From Bacteroidota bacterium (GTDB lineage: Bacteria; Bacteroidota; Bacteroidia; Cytophagales; Cyclobacteriaceae), in assembly GCA_018267215.1 (NCBI GenBank), contig JAFDYX010000021.1:124001-188000 (forward strand): a DNA stretch of 64,000 nucleotides, in the 5' to 3' direction. The stretch's first letter is position 1, and every line of letters begins with the position of its first letter. The translations under genes were made by a program, and so were the position numbers. The notes beneath the pieces were generated by a model, which had not been told where the DNA came from, searched no databases, and saw only the letters and a list, made by a program, of their open reading frames with translations. Shown here piece by piece: positions 17,456 to 25,823 of this stretch.

Positions 17456-17463
17456 CATCTTTG
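17456..17463 (+). promoter_or_regulatory. Probable -7 element adjacent to the start codon
   Basis: CATCTTTG differs from TAnnTTTG at one base and is only four bases before the ATG at 17468, the spacing seen at other genes here. Confidence 0.3.
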
Positions 17464-17467
17464 GCAC

Positions 17468-18103
17468 ATGACCGAACCGCAAACATCACTATTTTCTTCC
17501 GATAAAAAACTAACATTTATCGTTCTGTGCCTTGCCTCTGTTTTGCTGCTTTCCGTTAAAAAATATTTTATTGAATACGAAACGGCTGCCTTCGAATTTC
17601 TGCAAGATCGCCCCGAGGGAATGATTTTAAAGATGATCAGCGCCCTGCAGTTTTTTTCAATTCCGTTTATCTATTTGTGGAAGTTTACTGTAATCGGGTT
17701 TGTGTTGTGGGTAGGCTGCTTTCTGTTTGGCTACCGCATTACCTACAGTCAGTGCTGGAGTGTGGCCATGGCCGCAGAATTTGTTTTTGTGTTGCCAGAG
17801 ATCATCAAGATCGGCTGGTTTCTTTTTGTGAAAACAGATCCCTCATTGGCCGAAGTTCAATCCTTTTACCCGTTATCGCTGATGAATTTTTTTGATGTGT
17901 ACAGCATAGACAAACGGTATGCCTATCCGCTGCGGGCATTGAGTGCTTTTGAAGTGCTCTACGTTTTTGTGTTGGTGCGGGGCGTTAGCTTTTATTCATT
18001 GCAGGCACATAAGCAACAGCGCGCCACCTGGTGGATTGTTTCCTGTTCGTATGTTCTGATCTTCCTACTGTGGCTTGTTTTTTATATCGCGGTGTATCAA
18101 TAA
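17468..18103 (+). CDS. Small polytopic membrane protein of unknown function
   Basis: A 211-residue integral membrane protein with five hydrophobic segments (for example FIVLCLASVLLLSV, FSIPFIYLWKFTVIGFVLWV and the C-terminal YVLIFLLWLVFYIAVYQ). Its general plan recalls YIP1-like proteins, but I see no diagnostic motif. The start at 17468 is favoured over a frame beginning at 17447 because a promoter-like element lies between them. The final 31 codons and stop occur a second time about 840 bases downstream, beyond a toxin-antitoxin pair, so the gene has been the target of an insertion or duplication. Confidence 0.65.
   Translation: MTEPQTSLFSSDKKLTFIVLCLASVLLLSVKKYFIEYETAAFEFLQDRPEGMILKMISALQFFSIPFIYLWKFTVIGFVLWVGCFLFGYRITYSQCWSVAMAAEFVFVLPEIIKIGWFLFVKTDPSLAEVQSFYPLSLMNFFDVYSIDKRYAYPLRALSAFEVLYVFVLVRGVSFYSLQAHKQQRATWWIVSCSYVLIFLLWLVFYIAVYQ
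18011..18103 (+). repeat. 93-bp direct repeat, copy 1 (3' end of membrane-protein gene)
   Basis: This segment encodes the last 30 residues and stop of the membrane protein. It matches 18854-18946 in 89 of 93 positions. Three of the four differences are synonymous in the gene's frame, and the fourth is Val versus Ile. Confidence 0.92.
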
Positions 18104-18133
18104 TGATTTTTATCCTTCTATAAAACGGTAGGC

Positions 18134-18141
18134 TATCTTTG
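18134..18141 (+). promoter_or_regulatory. -7 promoter element for the toxin-antitoxin pair
   Basis: TATCTTTG matches the TAnnTTTG consensus and lies 62 bases before the antitoxin ATG, within the inserted segment, so the pair carries its own promoter. Confidence 0.45.
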
Positions 18142-18203
18142 CCGTCCAGCAATGCAGTAGGCCACAGTCGTATGTCGAGAGAAAATCATTAAATTCGTGA
18201 CCC

Positions 18204-18449
18204 ATGAAAACAACTGACTTAAATACAGAGAAAGAAAAACTTGAGATCATAAAATGGATTGCTAATCTCAAGGACAATACCGCCATCGAGCGACTGAAAA
18301 TGCTGAGAGCAAGCCCCAAAAGAGCAGACTGGTGGAGCGAAATAACTGACGAGGAAAAAGCAGCAATAGACAAGGGGCTTGCAGACGTTAAAGCGGGTCG
18401 GGTAAAACCCCATGAGGAAGCGAAAAAGCTTTATGAGAAGTGGTTATAA
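18204..18449 (+). CDS. Antitoxin-like small protein of a RelE/ParE-type pair
   Basis: An 81-residue, highly charged, mostly helical protein. Its sequence (residues 10-28 helical; SPKRADWWSEITDEEKAAID in the middle; C-terminal PHEEAKKLYEKWL) resembles the small antitoxins that precede ParE/RelE toxins in Bacteroidota. No DNA-binding fold is obvious. It overlaps the toxin gene by 17 bases, the standard arrangement for a coupled pair, and should bind and neutralise that toxin. The whole module lies between two copies of the neighbouring gene's 3' end, which indicates recent acquisition. Confidence 0.72.
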   Translation: MKTTDLNTEKEKLEIIKWIANLKDNTAIERLKMLRASPKRADWWSEITDEEKAAIDKGLADVKAGRVKPHEEAKKLYEKWL

Positions 18450-18759
18450 GCTGATGTGGTCTGATCGGGCGCTGTCCGATCTAAAAAATATTATTGACTA
18501 TTTAACTGAGAACTGGACACAACGAGAGATACAAAATTTTGTCCGCAAACTTGATAAAAGACTCCACCTCATTTCTATTAACCCAAATTTATTTCCCCCA
18601 ACAGCTCGAAGGCTGAATATACGGAGGTCTGTTTTGACAAAGCACACGGTCATCTATTATAGGGCAGAGAAAAATATTATTACGATAGTAACTCTTTTTG
18701 ATCCGCGACAAGATCCTAAAAAATTAAAACTCTCAAGCCATAAAGTGAAACCAATATAG
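18433..18759 (+). CDS. RelE/ParE family toxin
   Basis: A 108-residue toxin-fold protein. YKLMWSDRALSDLKNIIDYL forms the first strand and helices, and the C-terminus has VIYYRAEKNIITIVTLFDPRQDP, the strand pair and conserved arginine region of the RelE/ParE superfamily. RelE members cut mRNA at the ribosome and ParE members poison gyrase; the sequence does not settle which. The start at 18433 has GAGGAA about 13 bases upstream and gives the family's length, while a start at 18412 would add seven basic residues. It is the second gene of the inserted pair. Confidence 0.85.
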   Translation: MRSGYKLMWSDRALSDLKNIIDYLTENWTQREIQNFVRKLDKRLHLISINPNLFPPTARRLNIRRSVLTKHTVIYYRAEKNIITIVTLFDPRQDPKKLKLSSHKVKPI

Positions 18760-18853
18760 GCAGCATACCGCCTGCTTTTCATTAGGCTGTTGCAAAATCT
18801 AAGATTGCCTCGTTATTTCATTAAAACGATTACGGGTCAAGCTATTGCTTACC

Positions 18854-18946
18854 AAGCAGCAGCGCGCCACCTGGTGGATTGTTTCCTGTTCGTATGTTCT
18901 GATCTTCCTGCTGTGGCTTATTTTTTATATCGCAGTGTATCAATAA
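18854..18946 (+). repeat. 93-bp direct repeat, copy 2
   Basis: This is the second copy of the 3' end of the 17468-18103 gene, ending in the same TAA. It has no start or upstream body, so it is not expressed as a protein by itself. It ends 83 bases before the DUF2723 gene. Confidence 0.92.
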
Positions 18947-19029
18947 AACCTTTTTCAGCGTTCAGGCTCTTATAAATTGTTTAATTTCGCGACTTCGTAA
19001 TTTTGATTCATCAACTGAGATAAAATAAA

Positions 19030-21981
19030 ATGAAATTTCAGAAAGCTAATAACATTTTCGGGTGGGCATGTTTTGCCGTAGCCTTGATTGCTTACTTCCT
19101 GACCATGGAAGAAACGGCCAGCTATTGGGATTGTGGCGAGTTCATTGCCGTAAGCTACAAGCTGCAGGTGCCCCACCCTCCGGGCGCTCCGCTGTTTTTG
19201 CTGATGGGCCGCATCTTTTCGTTTTTGTCGTTTGGCGATGTAAGCAAAGTAGCTTACTGGATCAACTTTATGAGTGTGCTGGCCAGCGCCTTCACTATCT
19301 TATTTTTATTTTGGTCTATCACCCTGTTTGGCCGTAAGCTGATGGGTATAAAAAAAGATACCGACATTATCGATAGCCAACTGTGGACATTGATGGGCGC
19401 AGGTGCCGTGGGCGCACTGGCTTATACCTTTTGCGACTCGGCCTGGTTTTCGGCTGTAGAGGCAGAGGTATATGGTATGTCATCTTTCTTTACGGCCTTT
19501 GTGGTATGGGGTGTGTTGAAATGGGATGTCATCGAAGACGAAGCCCAAGCCAACCGGTGGCTGCTGCTGGTAGCCTACATGATCGGCCTTTCCATTGGCG
19601 TGCACATGCTTAACTTGGTAACGCTGCCCGCACTGGGGCTGATTTATTACTTCAAAAAATTTAAGACTACTACTTGGGGTGTCATTGCCACATTGGCGCT
19701 CAGCGCTGCGCTGGTGTTGTTCATCAACGACTTCATCGTTCCGGGCTTGCCTACGCTGGCCGGCCACTTTGAAATCTTTTTTGTCAATACACTCGGCCTG
19801 TTTTTTGGCTCGGGTGCATTGGTATTCACCCTGCTGGTAGTGGGTGCGCTGGTGTATGGAATTTATTTCACACATAAAAAAAACAAACCCACCTGGAATA
19901 CCTTCTTATTAGCCACCGCTTTCATTCTGATCGGGTACGGATCCTATGCGCTGGTGGTTATTCGCTCCAACTACAACACACTGATTGACGAAAACTCGCC
20001 TAAAGATGTCATGAGTTTTGTGCGCTACCTGAAGCGTGAGCAATATGGCAGCCGCCCGTTGCTGACCGGAGCTTACTTCACAGCACGGCCTATCGGCTAT
20101 AAGTTTGGCCCTCCGGCTTATGTAAAAGGAAAAGATAAATATGAAGAAGGCGAACGCAGTGTTGACTACGAATACGACCCGAGCGAAACCACGCTGCTGC
20201 CACGCGCCTGGAATTCGGAACATGCCGCCACCTACCGCAGCATGATGAATCTGGCCGAAGGACAACGCCCCACCTTTGCCCAAGACAAAAAGTATATGTT
20301 CAACCAGCAAATCGGGCGCATGTACATGCGCTACTTCATGTGGAATTTTGCCGGCCGCGAAAGCGACATACAAGGTGCCGATTGGCTTCGCCCGACAGAC
20401 TGGTTTAAAAAACTGCCGCAGGCACTGGCCGAAAACAGGGGACGCAACAATTTCTTTATGATCCCCTTCATCCTCGGGCTGATCGGTATGTTTCACCAAT
20501 TCACCAAAGACACTAAAAACTTTGCCGTGGTGGGTTTGCTTTTTGTGATGACCGGAGTAGCCATTGTGGTGTACCTCAACTCGCCACCGGTAGAACCACG
20601 CGAGCGCGATTATATCTATGCCGGTTCTTATTATGCTTTTTCTTTCTGGATCGGACTGGCCGTAATCGGGCTGGCCGACTTCTTCGGCCGGTTTATAAAA
20701 AATGCTAAGGTTACAGCCATTGCCGCCACCTTGATCGGTCTGACTGCTCCTGCCCTGATGGCGCAACAAGGCTGGGATGACCACGACCGCAGCGACCGCT
20801 TCTTTTCGGTGGACTCTGCCAGCAATTATCTGGAGTCGTGCGAACCTCAAGGTGTGCTCTTTACCGGAGGAGACAACGACACTTTCCCGCTTTGGTATGC
20901 CCAAGAAACCGAAGCCATCCGGCCCGACACGCGCGTGCTGGTACTCAGCTACTACAATACCGACTGGTACATTGACCAAAGCGCTCGCAAAGCCAACCTC
21001 TCCGAGCCCATGAAATACACCATTCCCCTGAGCGAGTACAAACAAGGCGGCCTGAATGATTACCTCACTTATGCTGACATGAAACTAAAAAGCATTGACG
21101 CCAAGCAATACATAGAACTGTTGGCCAAGCGTTACCCTCAATTGATTGATGGCGACCGCAATGTGTTGCCCAGCAAAATGATTACCCTGCCGGTAAACAA
21201 AAAAGAAGTGATCGCCAAGGGGATTATCCCAAAAGGAATGGACAGCTTAGTAGTGGACGAAATGAAAATCCGTGTGAAGAGCAACACGCTTTTCAAAAGC
21301 GACTTGGCCATTCTGGATTTTCTCACAACCAACAATTGGGATAGGCCATTGTATTTCAACCCGAACTCAATCGGGCAGATCAATATTGACCTTCGTCCTT
21401 ATGCGGTGCAGGTAGGCAATGTCTATCGCATCTTGCCGGTGCGCAACCCGCGCAAAGACCGCGATTATCTGGTGGACACCGAAAAGAGTTTGGATGTGAT
21501 GATGAAAAAATATCGCTACCGCGGACTGGACAACCCTAAAGTATATTACAATGACGACTACAAGGGATTTGTACTTAATACACGAAGCTCCTTCAACGGA
21601 GTGGCACAGGCATTGATTGATGAAGGTCAAAAAGACAAAGCAAAAGAACTGCTTTTGTTCAGCTTGAATAAAATGCCCGATCAAGGTGTTCGTTATGATT
21701 TCACCGCCTCCGAAACAGTTGACCTCCTGTTTCAAGTAGATGAAAAAACCAAAGCCCTCGAAATAGCCAAACTGATTGGAAACCGTGCCGTAGAAATGGC
21801 TACTTACCTCACTTCCGATGGCCAGGGCTACAGCGATGACTTGCGCAACAATATTGTGATGCTGAATATTTTGCAGCGCACACTTTATGAGCATGGAGAG
21901 AAAGACCTCGCCAAAAAATACGAAGATGCCGTGCAGCGGTTTATGGGCTACCTTCAGATCAATGAAGGCGGGAGCAGATAG
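19030..21981 (+). CDS. DUF2723 family membrane protein, probable protein O-glycosyltransferase-like
   Basis: A 983-residue protein. The N-terminal 150 residues hold the family hallmark ASYWDCGEFIAVSYKLQVPH followed by PPGAPLFLLMGRIFS, then about 12 membrane helices to residue 580, and a large soluble C-terminal region with GGDNDTFPLWYAQE, conserved in these proteins. DUF2723 belongs to the GT-C-like fold that includes TMEM260, shown to O-mannosylate proteins in animals; bacterial members are common in Bacteroidota and their substrates are not established. The WDCGE acidic residue is a plausible catalytic site by analogy. It stands alone with its own upstream region. Confidence 0.85.
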   Translation: MKFQKANNIFGWACFAVALIAYFLTMEETASYWDCGEFIAVSYKLQVPHPPGAPLFLLMGRIFSFLSFGDVSKVAYWINFMSVLASAFTILFLFWSITLFGRKLMGIKKDTDIIDSQLWTLMGAGAVGALAYTFCDSAWFSAVEAEVYGMSSFFTAFVVWGVLKWDVIEDEAQANRWLLLVAYMIGLSIGVHMLNLVTLPALGLIYYFKKFKTTTWGVIATLALSAALVLFINDFIVPGLPTLAGHFEIFFVNTLGLFFGSGALVFTLLVVGALVYGIYFTHKKNKPTWNTFLLATAFILIGYGSYALVVIRSNYNTLIDENSPKDVMSFVRYLKREQYGSRPLLTGAYFTARPIGYKFGPPAYVKGKDKYEEGERSVDYEYDPSETTLLPRAWNSEHAATYRSMMNLAEGQRPTFAQDKKYMFNQQIGRMYMRYFMWNFAGRESDIQGADWLRPTDWFKKLPQALAENRGRNNFFMIPFILGLIGMFHQFTKDTKNFAVVGLLFVMTGVAIVVYLNSPPVEPRERDYIYAGSYYAFSFWIGLAVIGLADFFGRFIKNAKVTAIAATLIGLTAPALMAQQGWDDHDRSDRFFSVDSASNYLESCEPQGVLFTGGDNDTFPLWYAQETEAIRPDTRVLVLSYYNTDWYIDQSARKANLSEPMKYTIPLSEYKQGGLNDYLTYADMKLKSIDAKQYIELLAKRYPQLIDGDRNVLPSKMITLPVNKKEVIAKGIIPKGMDSLVVDEMKIRVKSNTLFKSDLAILDFLTTNNWDRPLYFNPNSIGQINIDLRPYAVQVGNVYRILPVRNPRKDRDYLVDTEKSLDVMMKKYRYRGLDNPKVYYNDDYKGFVLNTRSSFNGVAQALIDEGQKDKAKELLLFSLNKMPDQGVRYDFTASETVDLLFQVDEKTKALEIAKLIGNRAVEMATYLTSDGQGYSDDLRNNIVMLNILQRTLYEHGEKDLAKKYEDAVQRFMGYLQINEGGSR

Positions 21982-21993
21982 AAAATAGTGGGT

Positions 21994-22764
21994 TTATTTT
22001 TTAGCCATCAAAAACAGATCTAACGCCTGCTCGGGCTGTTGCGATAAAATATAATCTTCTTGCCGTATGCCGGCCACCAGGTCATCGGCTGCGGCTTTCA
22101 GTTTGTTGCGGTTAAGGCGGTTCATCATTTCGTAGGGCACGCGCAATACAGAGGCAGGCAGTTTGTGTTGTAGGTCAAACACATCCCAACGCATCAGTTT
22201 CTCTACCGATTTTTTGTTGCGTTCGTAATACTGCATCACCTTTTCATTTCCGGCTACACCTTTCATCTCTACTTGCGAGAAATATTTTTTTGCTAAGTTG
22301 GTCAACTCATCGGCTGTATATTCGCGCTCGTGCCACGGATTGCGCGAAAGCGACATCGGCCGGTTGGGGGTTGTTAGCAGCGCCTGTCCTCCGGGGCGCA
22401 ACACACGACTGATTTCCTGCAAGAAAAAACCATCATCAAAAATGTGCTCAATCACCTGAAAGCTGATTACGCTATCAAACGAATTATCAGCGTATGGAAG
22501 GGGTGGAATATTTCCACTCTGAAAATTTACAGTCGGAAATTTTTGTTTTAAGTTCTCCACCACGGCTGTGATTTTATCAATAGCAGCGTAGGAGGAAACT
22601 TTTGGAAGCAGATGATGAATACCTCGCCCCTCGCCACAGCCTACTTCCAGTAAATCGCCCTGTACCCAATCGGCCGCCAGCACATACGCCCGCAGCAACC
22701 GCTGATGAATGGGGTTGTCGGATGTAATGGTTTCGGATGCAATCTCGGTGGTATAAACGGCCAT
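21994..22764 (-). CDS. Class I SAM-dependent methyltransferase
   Basis: A 256-residue methyltransferase. LLEVGCGEGRGIHHLLPKV (about 34-52) binds SAM, ADNSFDSVISFQVIEHI is the post-II/motif IV region, and RVLRPGGQALLTTPN follows, as in UbiE/COQ5-like and many small-molecule methyltransferases. The substrate is unknown. The ATG at 22764 gives a normal N-terminus; a start at 22782 would lie on the promoter element. It converges on the DUF2723 gene with a 12-base gap. Confidence 0.8.
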   Translation of the reverse strand: MAVYTTEIASETITSDNPIHQRLLRAYVLAADWVQGDLLEVGCGEGRGIHHLLPKVSSYAAIDKITAVVENLKQKFPTVNFQSGNIPPLPYADNSFDSVISFQVIEHIFDDGFFLQEISRVLRPGGQALLTTPNRPMSLSRNPWHEREYTADELTNLAKKYFSQVEMKGVAGNEKVMQYYERNKKSVEKLMRWDVFDLQHKLPASVLRVPYEMMNRLNRNKLKAAADDLVAGIRQEDYILSQQPEQALDLFLMAKK

Positions 22765-22781
22765 AATAAAAAATTGTGGCA

Positions 22782-22789
22782 CAAAAATA
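22782..22789 (-). promoter_or_regulatory. -7 promoter element for the methyltransferase gene
   Basis: The minus strand reads TATTTTTG (TAnnTTTG) 17 bases before the ATG at 22764. Confidence 0.4.
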
Positions 22790-22835
22790 ACTCAAATGAT
22801 TAGATTTAACGTTTGAAAGATGTGAACCCTTCCTT

Positions 22836-24002
22836 ATGCGATTTTATCTTCTTTTAATATTCATTGTGTGCGGCCTCCAAGAAAATTATGGACAGTCGAT
22901 AGCGGCCAGCAACTTCCGGCATTGGTACGATCCGCAAAACGATGTAGAGTTGCAAATACGCCCCATCCGCATGGCCAACAAAATTATGGTGCGCTACACG
23001 CTCATCGTGCGGCAGGGGTCGCCCGAAAAATATGCTATTTCCTGGGAGGCACGCAACTCATATACCGACCGTGACGGTGTGCGTGTAGTAGAAAAAGATT
23101 CTGTTCTTTCTTCCACCGCCAAAGACCGCAGAGGTTTTTTGATTTTTGATGTGCCCGTTAAACCCTGGCTCCTGGTCGGGCGTGTTACCCACAACTCCAA
23201 CGGGCGCAGTTGGGTTTACTTCAAACAGATAGAATCCATCTACCCCATAGACGGCTGGATGGAGGCCGGGGGCGGAACCATTACAGAAAACCATTTAACC
23301 ATCAACAAAGAATATACTGCCCGCAATGGCGATGGAAAAATGCTTACGGTATCTTATTACAAATCAGATTTTCCTGCAGCCCTCCCTCCGTTTGCCGAAA
23401 AGGAAGGACGGAGCGAACGTTTTCTTTTTCATGATTCACTTTTCAGAATAGAAAGTGGAGCAAAATTTATCCCCCGGCAGGAAGGCCTTTATCTTTTTCA
23501 GGAAGACACCACCGCTGCCCGCGGGTTTTCTTATCGCGTAGTCAAACAAAATTTTCCGCGCTTTACCAAAGTAGATGAACTGATCGCCCCGCTGATCTTG
23601 ATAACAGACGGCACAGAGTACAACAACCTCACAGCCGCCAAAGGCGATAAAACTGCTTTTGATCGCGTCATCTTGGGCATCACAGGCGATAAAGAACGGG
23701 CCCGGCTTTTCATGAAAAACTTTTTTCACAACGTAGAGTTGGCCAACATCTTCTTTTCATCTTATAAAGAAGGTTGGAAAACTGACCGCGGCATGATCTA
23801 CCTTGTGATGGGCTTGCCGGACGAGGTGAGCAAAAACAGCGGCAACGAAATCTGGAATTACAAAACGATCAACACCAAATTTACCTTCGTAAAAAGTGGC
23901 AGCGTGTACGATCCGGAAAATTACATTTTGTTGCGCGATAAAAAATTTACCGATGCCTGGTACGGCACCATTGACCTGATCCGCAAAGCCCGCTTTCAAT
24001 AA
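22836..24002 (+). CDS. GWxTD domain-containing exported protein
   Basis: A 388-residue protein with a signal peptide (MRFYLLLIFIVCGLQENYGQ). The C-terminal third carries the GWxTD domain, seen as EGWKTDRGMIYLVMGLPDEV followed by NEIWNYKT. The N-terminal part looks beta-rich. GWxTD proteins are exported proteins frequent in Bacteroidota and Acidobacteriota; their function is not established. Its stop overlaps the ATG of rlmB (TAATG), so the two genes probably share a transcript. Confidence 0.82.
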   Translation: MRFYLLLIFIVCGLQENYGQSIAASNFRHWYDPQNDVELQIRPIRMANKIMVRYTLIVRQGSPEKYAISWEARNSYTDRDGVRVVEKDSVLSSTAKDRRGFLIFDVPVKPWLLVGRVTHNSNGRSWVYFKQIESIYPIDGWMEAGGGTITENHLTINKEYTARNGDGKMLTVSYYKSDFPAALPPFAEKEGRSERFLFHDSLFRIESGAKFIPRQEGLYLFQEDTTAARGFSYRVVKQNFPRFTKVDELIAPLILITDGTEYNNLTAAKGDKTAFDRVILGITGDKERARLFMKNFFHNVELANIFFSSYKEGWKTDRGMIYLVMGLPDEVSKNSGNEIWNYKTINTKFTFVKSGSVYDPENYILLRDKKFTDAWYGTIDLIRKARFQ

Positions 24003-24745
24003 TGGAAAAAAAAGAAATGGTATTTGGTACGCGCGCGGTGATGGAAGCCATTAAAGCCGGACGCGAGATTGAAAAAATATTTATTCAAACAGGCTTGTCC
24101 AATGAATTGATCCGCGAGTTGATCAACACGGCACAAGCACATGATGTGCCCTACTCATTTGTGCCCCAGCAAAAGCTGAATACCATGGCCAGCAAAAACC
24201 ATCAGGGGGTGGTTTGCCTGCTCTCCATTGTTCAGTATGCTTCGCTGGAGGGAATTATTGACAAGTGTTATACCGAAGGACGCGATCCGTTTTTTTTAAT
24301 TCTCGACCGCATTACCGATGTGCGCAATTTCGGAGCGATGGCCCGCACAGCCGAGTGCGCGGGGCTGCATGCCATCGTCATAGGCGACAAGGGCAATGCG
24401 CCCATCTCTGCCGATGCCATGAAGACCAGTGCCGGGGCATTGAACCATTTGCCCGTATGCCGTGTAAAAGATATGCGCGACACTTTTCGCTTTCTAAAAG
24501 AGAACGGAATACACATTGTAGCCTGCACCGAGAAGGCCGAGAAAACTTTATTCGAAACAGAACTGCACGGGCCGGTTGCCCTGGTGATGGGCTCCGAAGA
24601 AGATGGCATCTCTCCGCAGATGCTGAAAGATGCCGACAGCCTGGCAAAAATACCCATGGAGGGAAAAATTGCTTCGCTCAACGTTTCCGTGGCGGCCGGA
24701 ATTGCCATTTATGAGGCCATCCGGCAAAGAACCCTAAAACATTAG
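24002..24745 (+). CDS. rlmB: 23S rRNA 2'-O-ribose methyltransferase, TrmH/RlmB family
   Basis: A 247-residue SPOUT methyltransferase. The N-terminal substrate-binding domain starts VFGTRAVMEAIKAGREIEKI. The knotted SPOUT domain has LILDRITDVRNFGAMARTAE (motif 1, with the catalytic arginine in NFGAMAR), VALVMGSEEDGIS (motif 2) and KIPMEGKIASLNVSVAAGIA (motif 3), all intact. The length equals E. coli RlmB, which methylates G2251 of 23S rRNA; another TrmH-type target is possible. It overlaps the GWxTD gene by one base. Confidence 0.9.
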   Translation: MEKKEMVFGTRAVMEAIKAGREIEKIFIQTGLSNELIRELINTAQAHDVPYSFVPQQKLNTMASKNHQGVVCLLSIVQYASLEGIIDKCYTEGRDPFFLILDRITDVRNFGAMARTAECAGLHAIVIGDKGNAPISADAMKTSAGALNHLPVCRVKDMRDTFRFLKENGIHIVACTEKAEKTLFETELHGPVALVMGSEEDGISPQMLKDADSLAKIPMEGKIASLNVSVAAGIAIYEAIRQRTLKH

Positions 24746-24789
24746 GGGGGCATTAGCATCCGTTCAAATTTTAATCAGAAATTTGCTCC

Positions 24790-25809
24790 GTGGTTTCTCT
24801 TGAAGATTTTTTATCGCTACGCCATCAGCTGCCGGTTGCAGATGTGCGTTCGGAAAATGAATTTGCCTCCGGGCATATTCGCGGAGCGATCAACATACCC
24901 ATCCTCAACAATGAAGAACGCGCAGCGGTAGGAACAGATTACAAGCAAGTAGGCCAAGCCGAAGCCATCAAAACAGGGTTTCGCTTAGTTGGCCCGCGGC
25001 TCGAACACCTCATGCACGAAGCCAAAAAAATTTCTGACGGCCACGAACTGTTAGTGCACTGCTGGCGGGGGGGCATGCGCTCGGCCAACTTCTGCGGGTT
25101 TGCCGCCATGGCTAAAATTAAAACCCGGTCGCTCACCGGGGGCTACAAAGCATATCGGCAGGCAGCACTCGAGTCATTTAAAAAACCCTTTCAGTTCATC
25201 ATTCTCTCGGGTTGCACAGGCAGCGGCAAAAGCGAAGTGCTGCGTGCCTTAAAACAGCAAGGAGAGCAAGTGATTGATCTGGAGCAAATAGCATCTCATA
25301 AAGGCTCGGCATTTGGGCACTTGGGTATGTCTCCCCAGCCTACTACCGAGCAATTTCAAAACGACTTGTTTGAAGAAATCCTGCAATTAGATATTTCAAA
25401 AAGAATTTGGGTAGAAGATGAATCTATTTCGATCGGCAAAATATTTCTGCCCAACGATTTTTGGATAACGATGCGGAAAAGTCCGCTGGTAAGGCTGGAG
25501 GTGGATAAGCCGATACGCATACAACGGCTGGTAAATGAATACGGAACAGCCGACAGAGAAGATTTTTTGCAGTCCATGATAAAAATTACAAAGCGATTAG
25601 GCGGGCAACATTTCAATGCGGCCAAAGAAAAATTAGAACAAGGCGACATGGCCGCTACGATCGAAATCTTGCTTACCTACTACGACCAAACCTACACGGA
25701 AAGCATGGACAAACGAAAAGACAAATTTTTGAAATCTGTTGAGTGGGATGGCAAAAACATCAATTCCTTTGCAAAAGGGTTGCAATCTTCAAATTTTCAA
25801 ATCAATTAA
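24790..25809 (+). CDS. mnmH: tRNA 2-selenouridine synthase
   Basis: A 339-residue enzyme that replaces sulfur of 2-thiouridine at the wobble position of Lys, Glu and Gln tRNAs by selenium, using selenophosphate. The N-terminal rhodanese domain has the active cysteine in [13 protein letters not shown] (Cys about 91). A P-loop domain follows with [15 protein letters not shown] at about 140-154. The start is GTG at 24790; there is no ATG nearby, and TTTG lies four bases upstream. The selenophosphate synthase gene follows at once, giving a compact selenouridine unit. Confidence 0.92.
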   Translation: MVSLEDFLSLRHQLPVADVRSENEFASGHIRGAINIPILNNEERAAVGTDYKQVGQAEAIKTGFRLVGPRLEHLMHEAKKISDGHELLVHCWRGGMRSANFCGFAAMAKIKTRSLTGGYKAYRQAALESFKKPFQFIILSGCTGSGKSEVLRALKQQGEQVIDLEQIASHKGSAFGHLGMSPQPTTEQFQNDLFEEILQLDISKRIWVEDESISIGKIFLPNDFWITMRKSPLVRLEVDKPIRIQRLVNEYGTADREDFLQSMIKITKRLGGQHFNAAKEKLEQGDMAATIEILLTYYDQTYTESMDKRKDKFLKSVEWDGKNINSFAKGLQSSNFQIN

Positions 25810-25823
25810 TTTTCAAATTAAGA

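Noticed and set aside
18785..18803. IS terminal repeat (GGCTGTTGCAAAA) at the right side of the toxin-antitoxin insert
   Set aside because: It recalls ends of some insertion sequences, but no matching inverted copy is found on the left side and no transposase is present.
18790..18975. 61-codon frame after the toxin gene
   Set aside because: Its sequence reads the duplicated 93-bp segment in the wrong frame and has no promoter or family.
19909..21045. Long 378-codon open frame antisense to the DUF2723 gene
   Set aside because: It lies wholly inside a well-supported gene and shows no domain; the opening comes from the codon usage of the true gene.
24265..24714. 149-codon frame inside rlmB, and its antisense partner
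   Set aside because: RlmB motifs fill the other frame; these are shadows.
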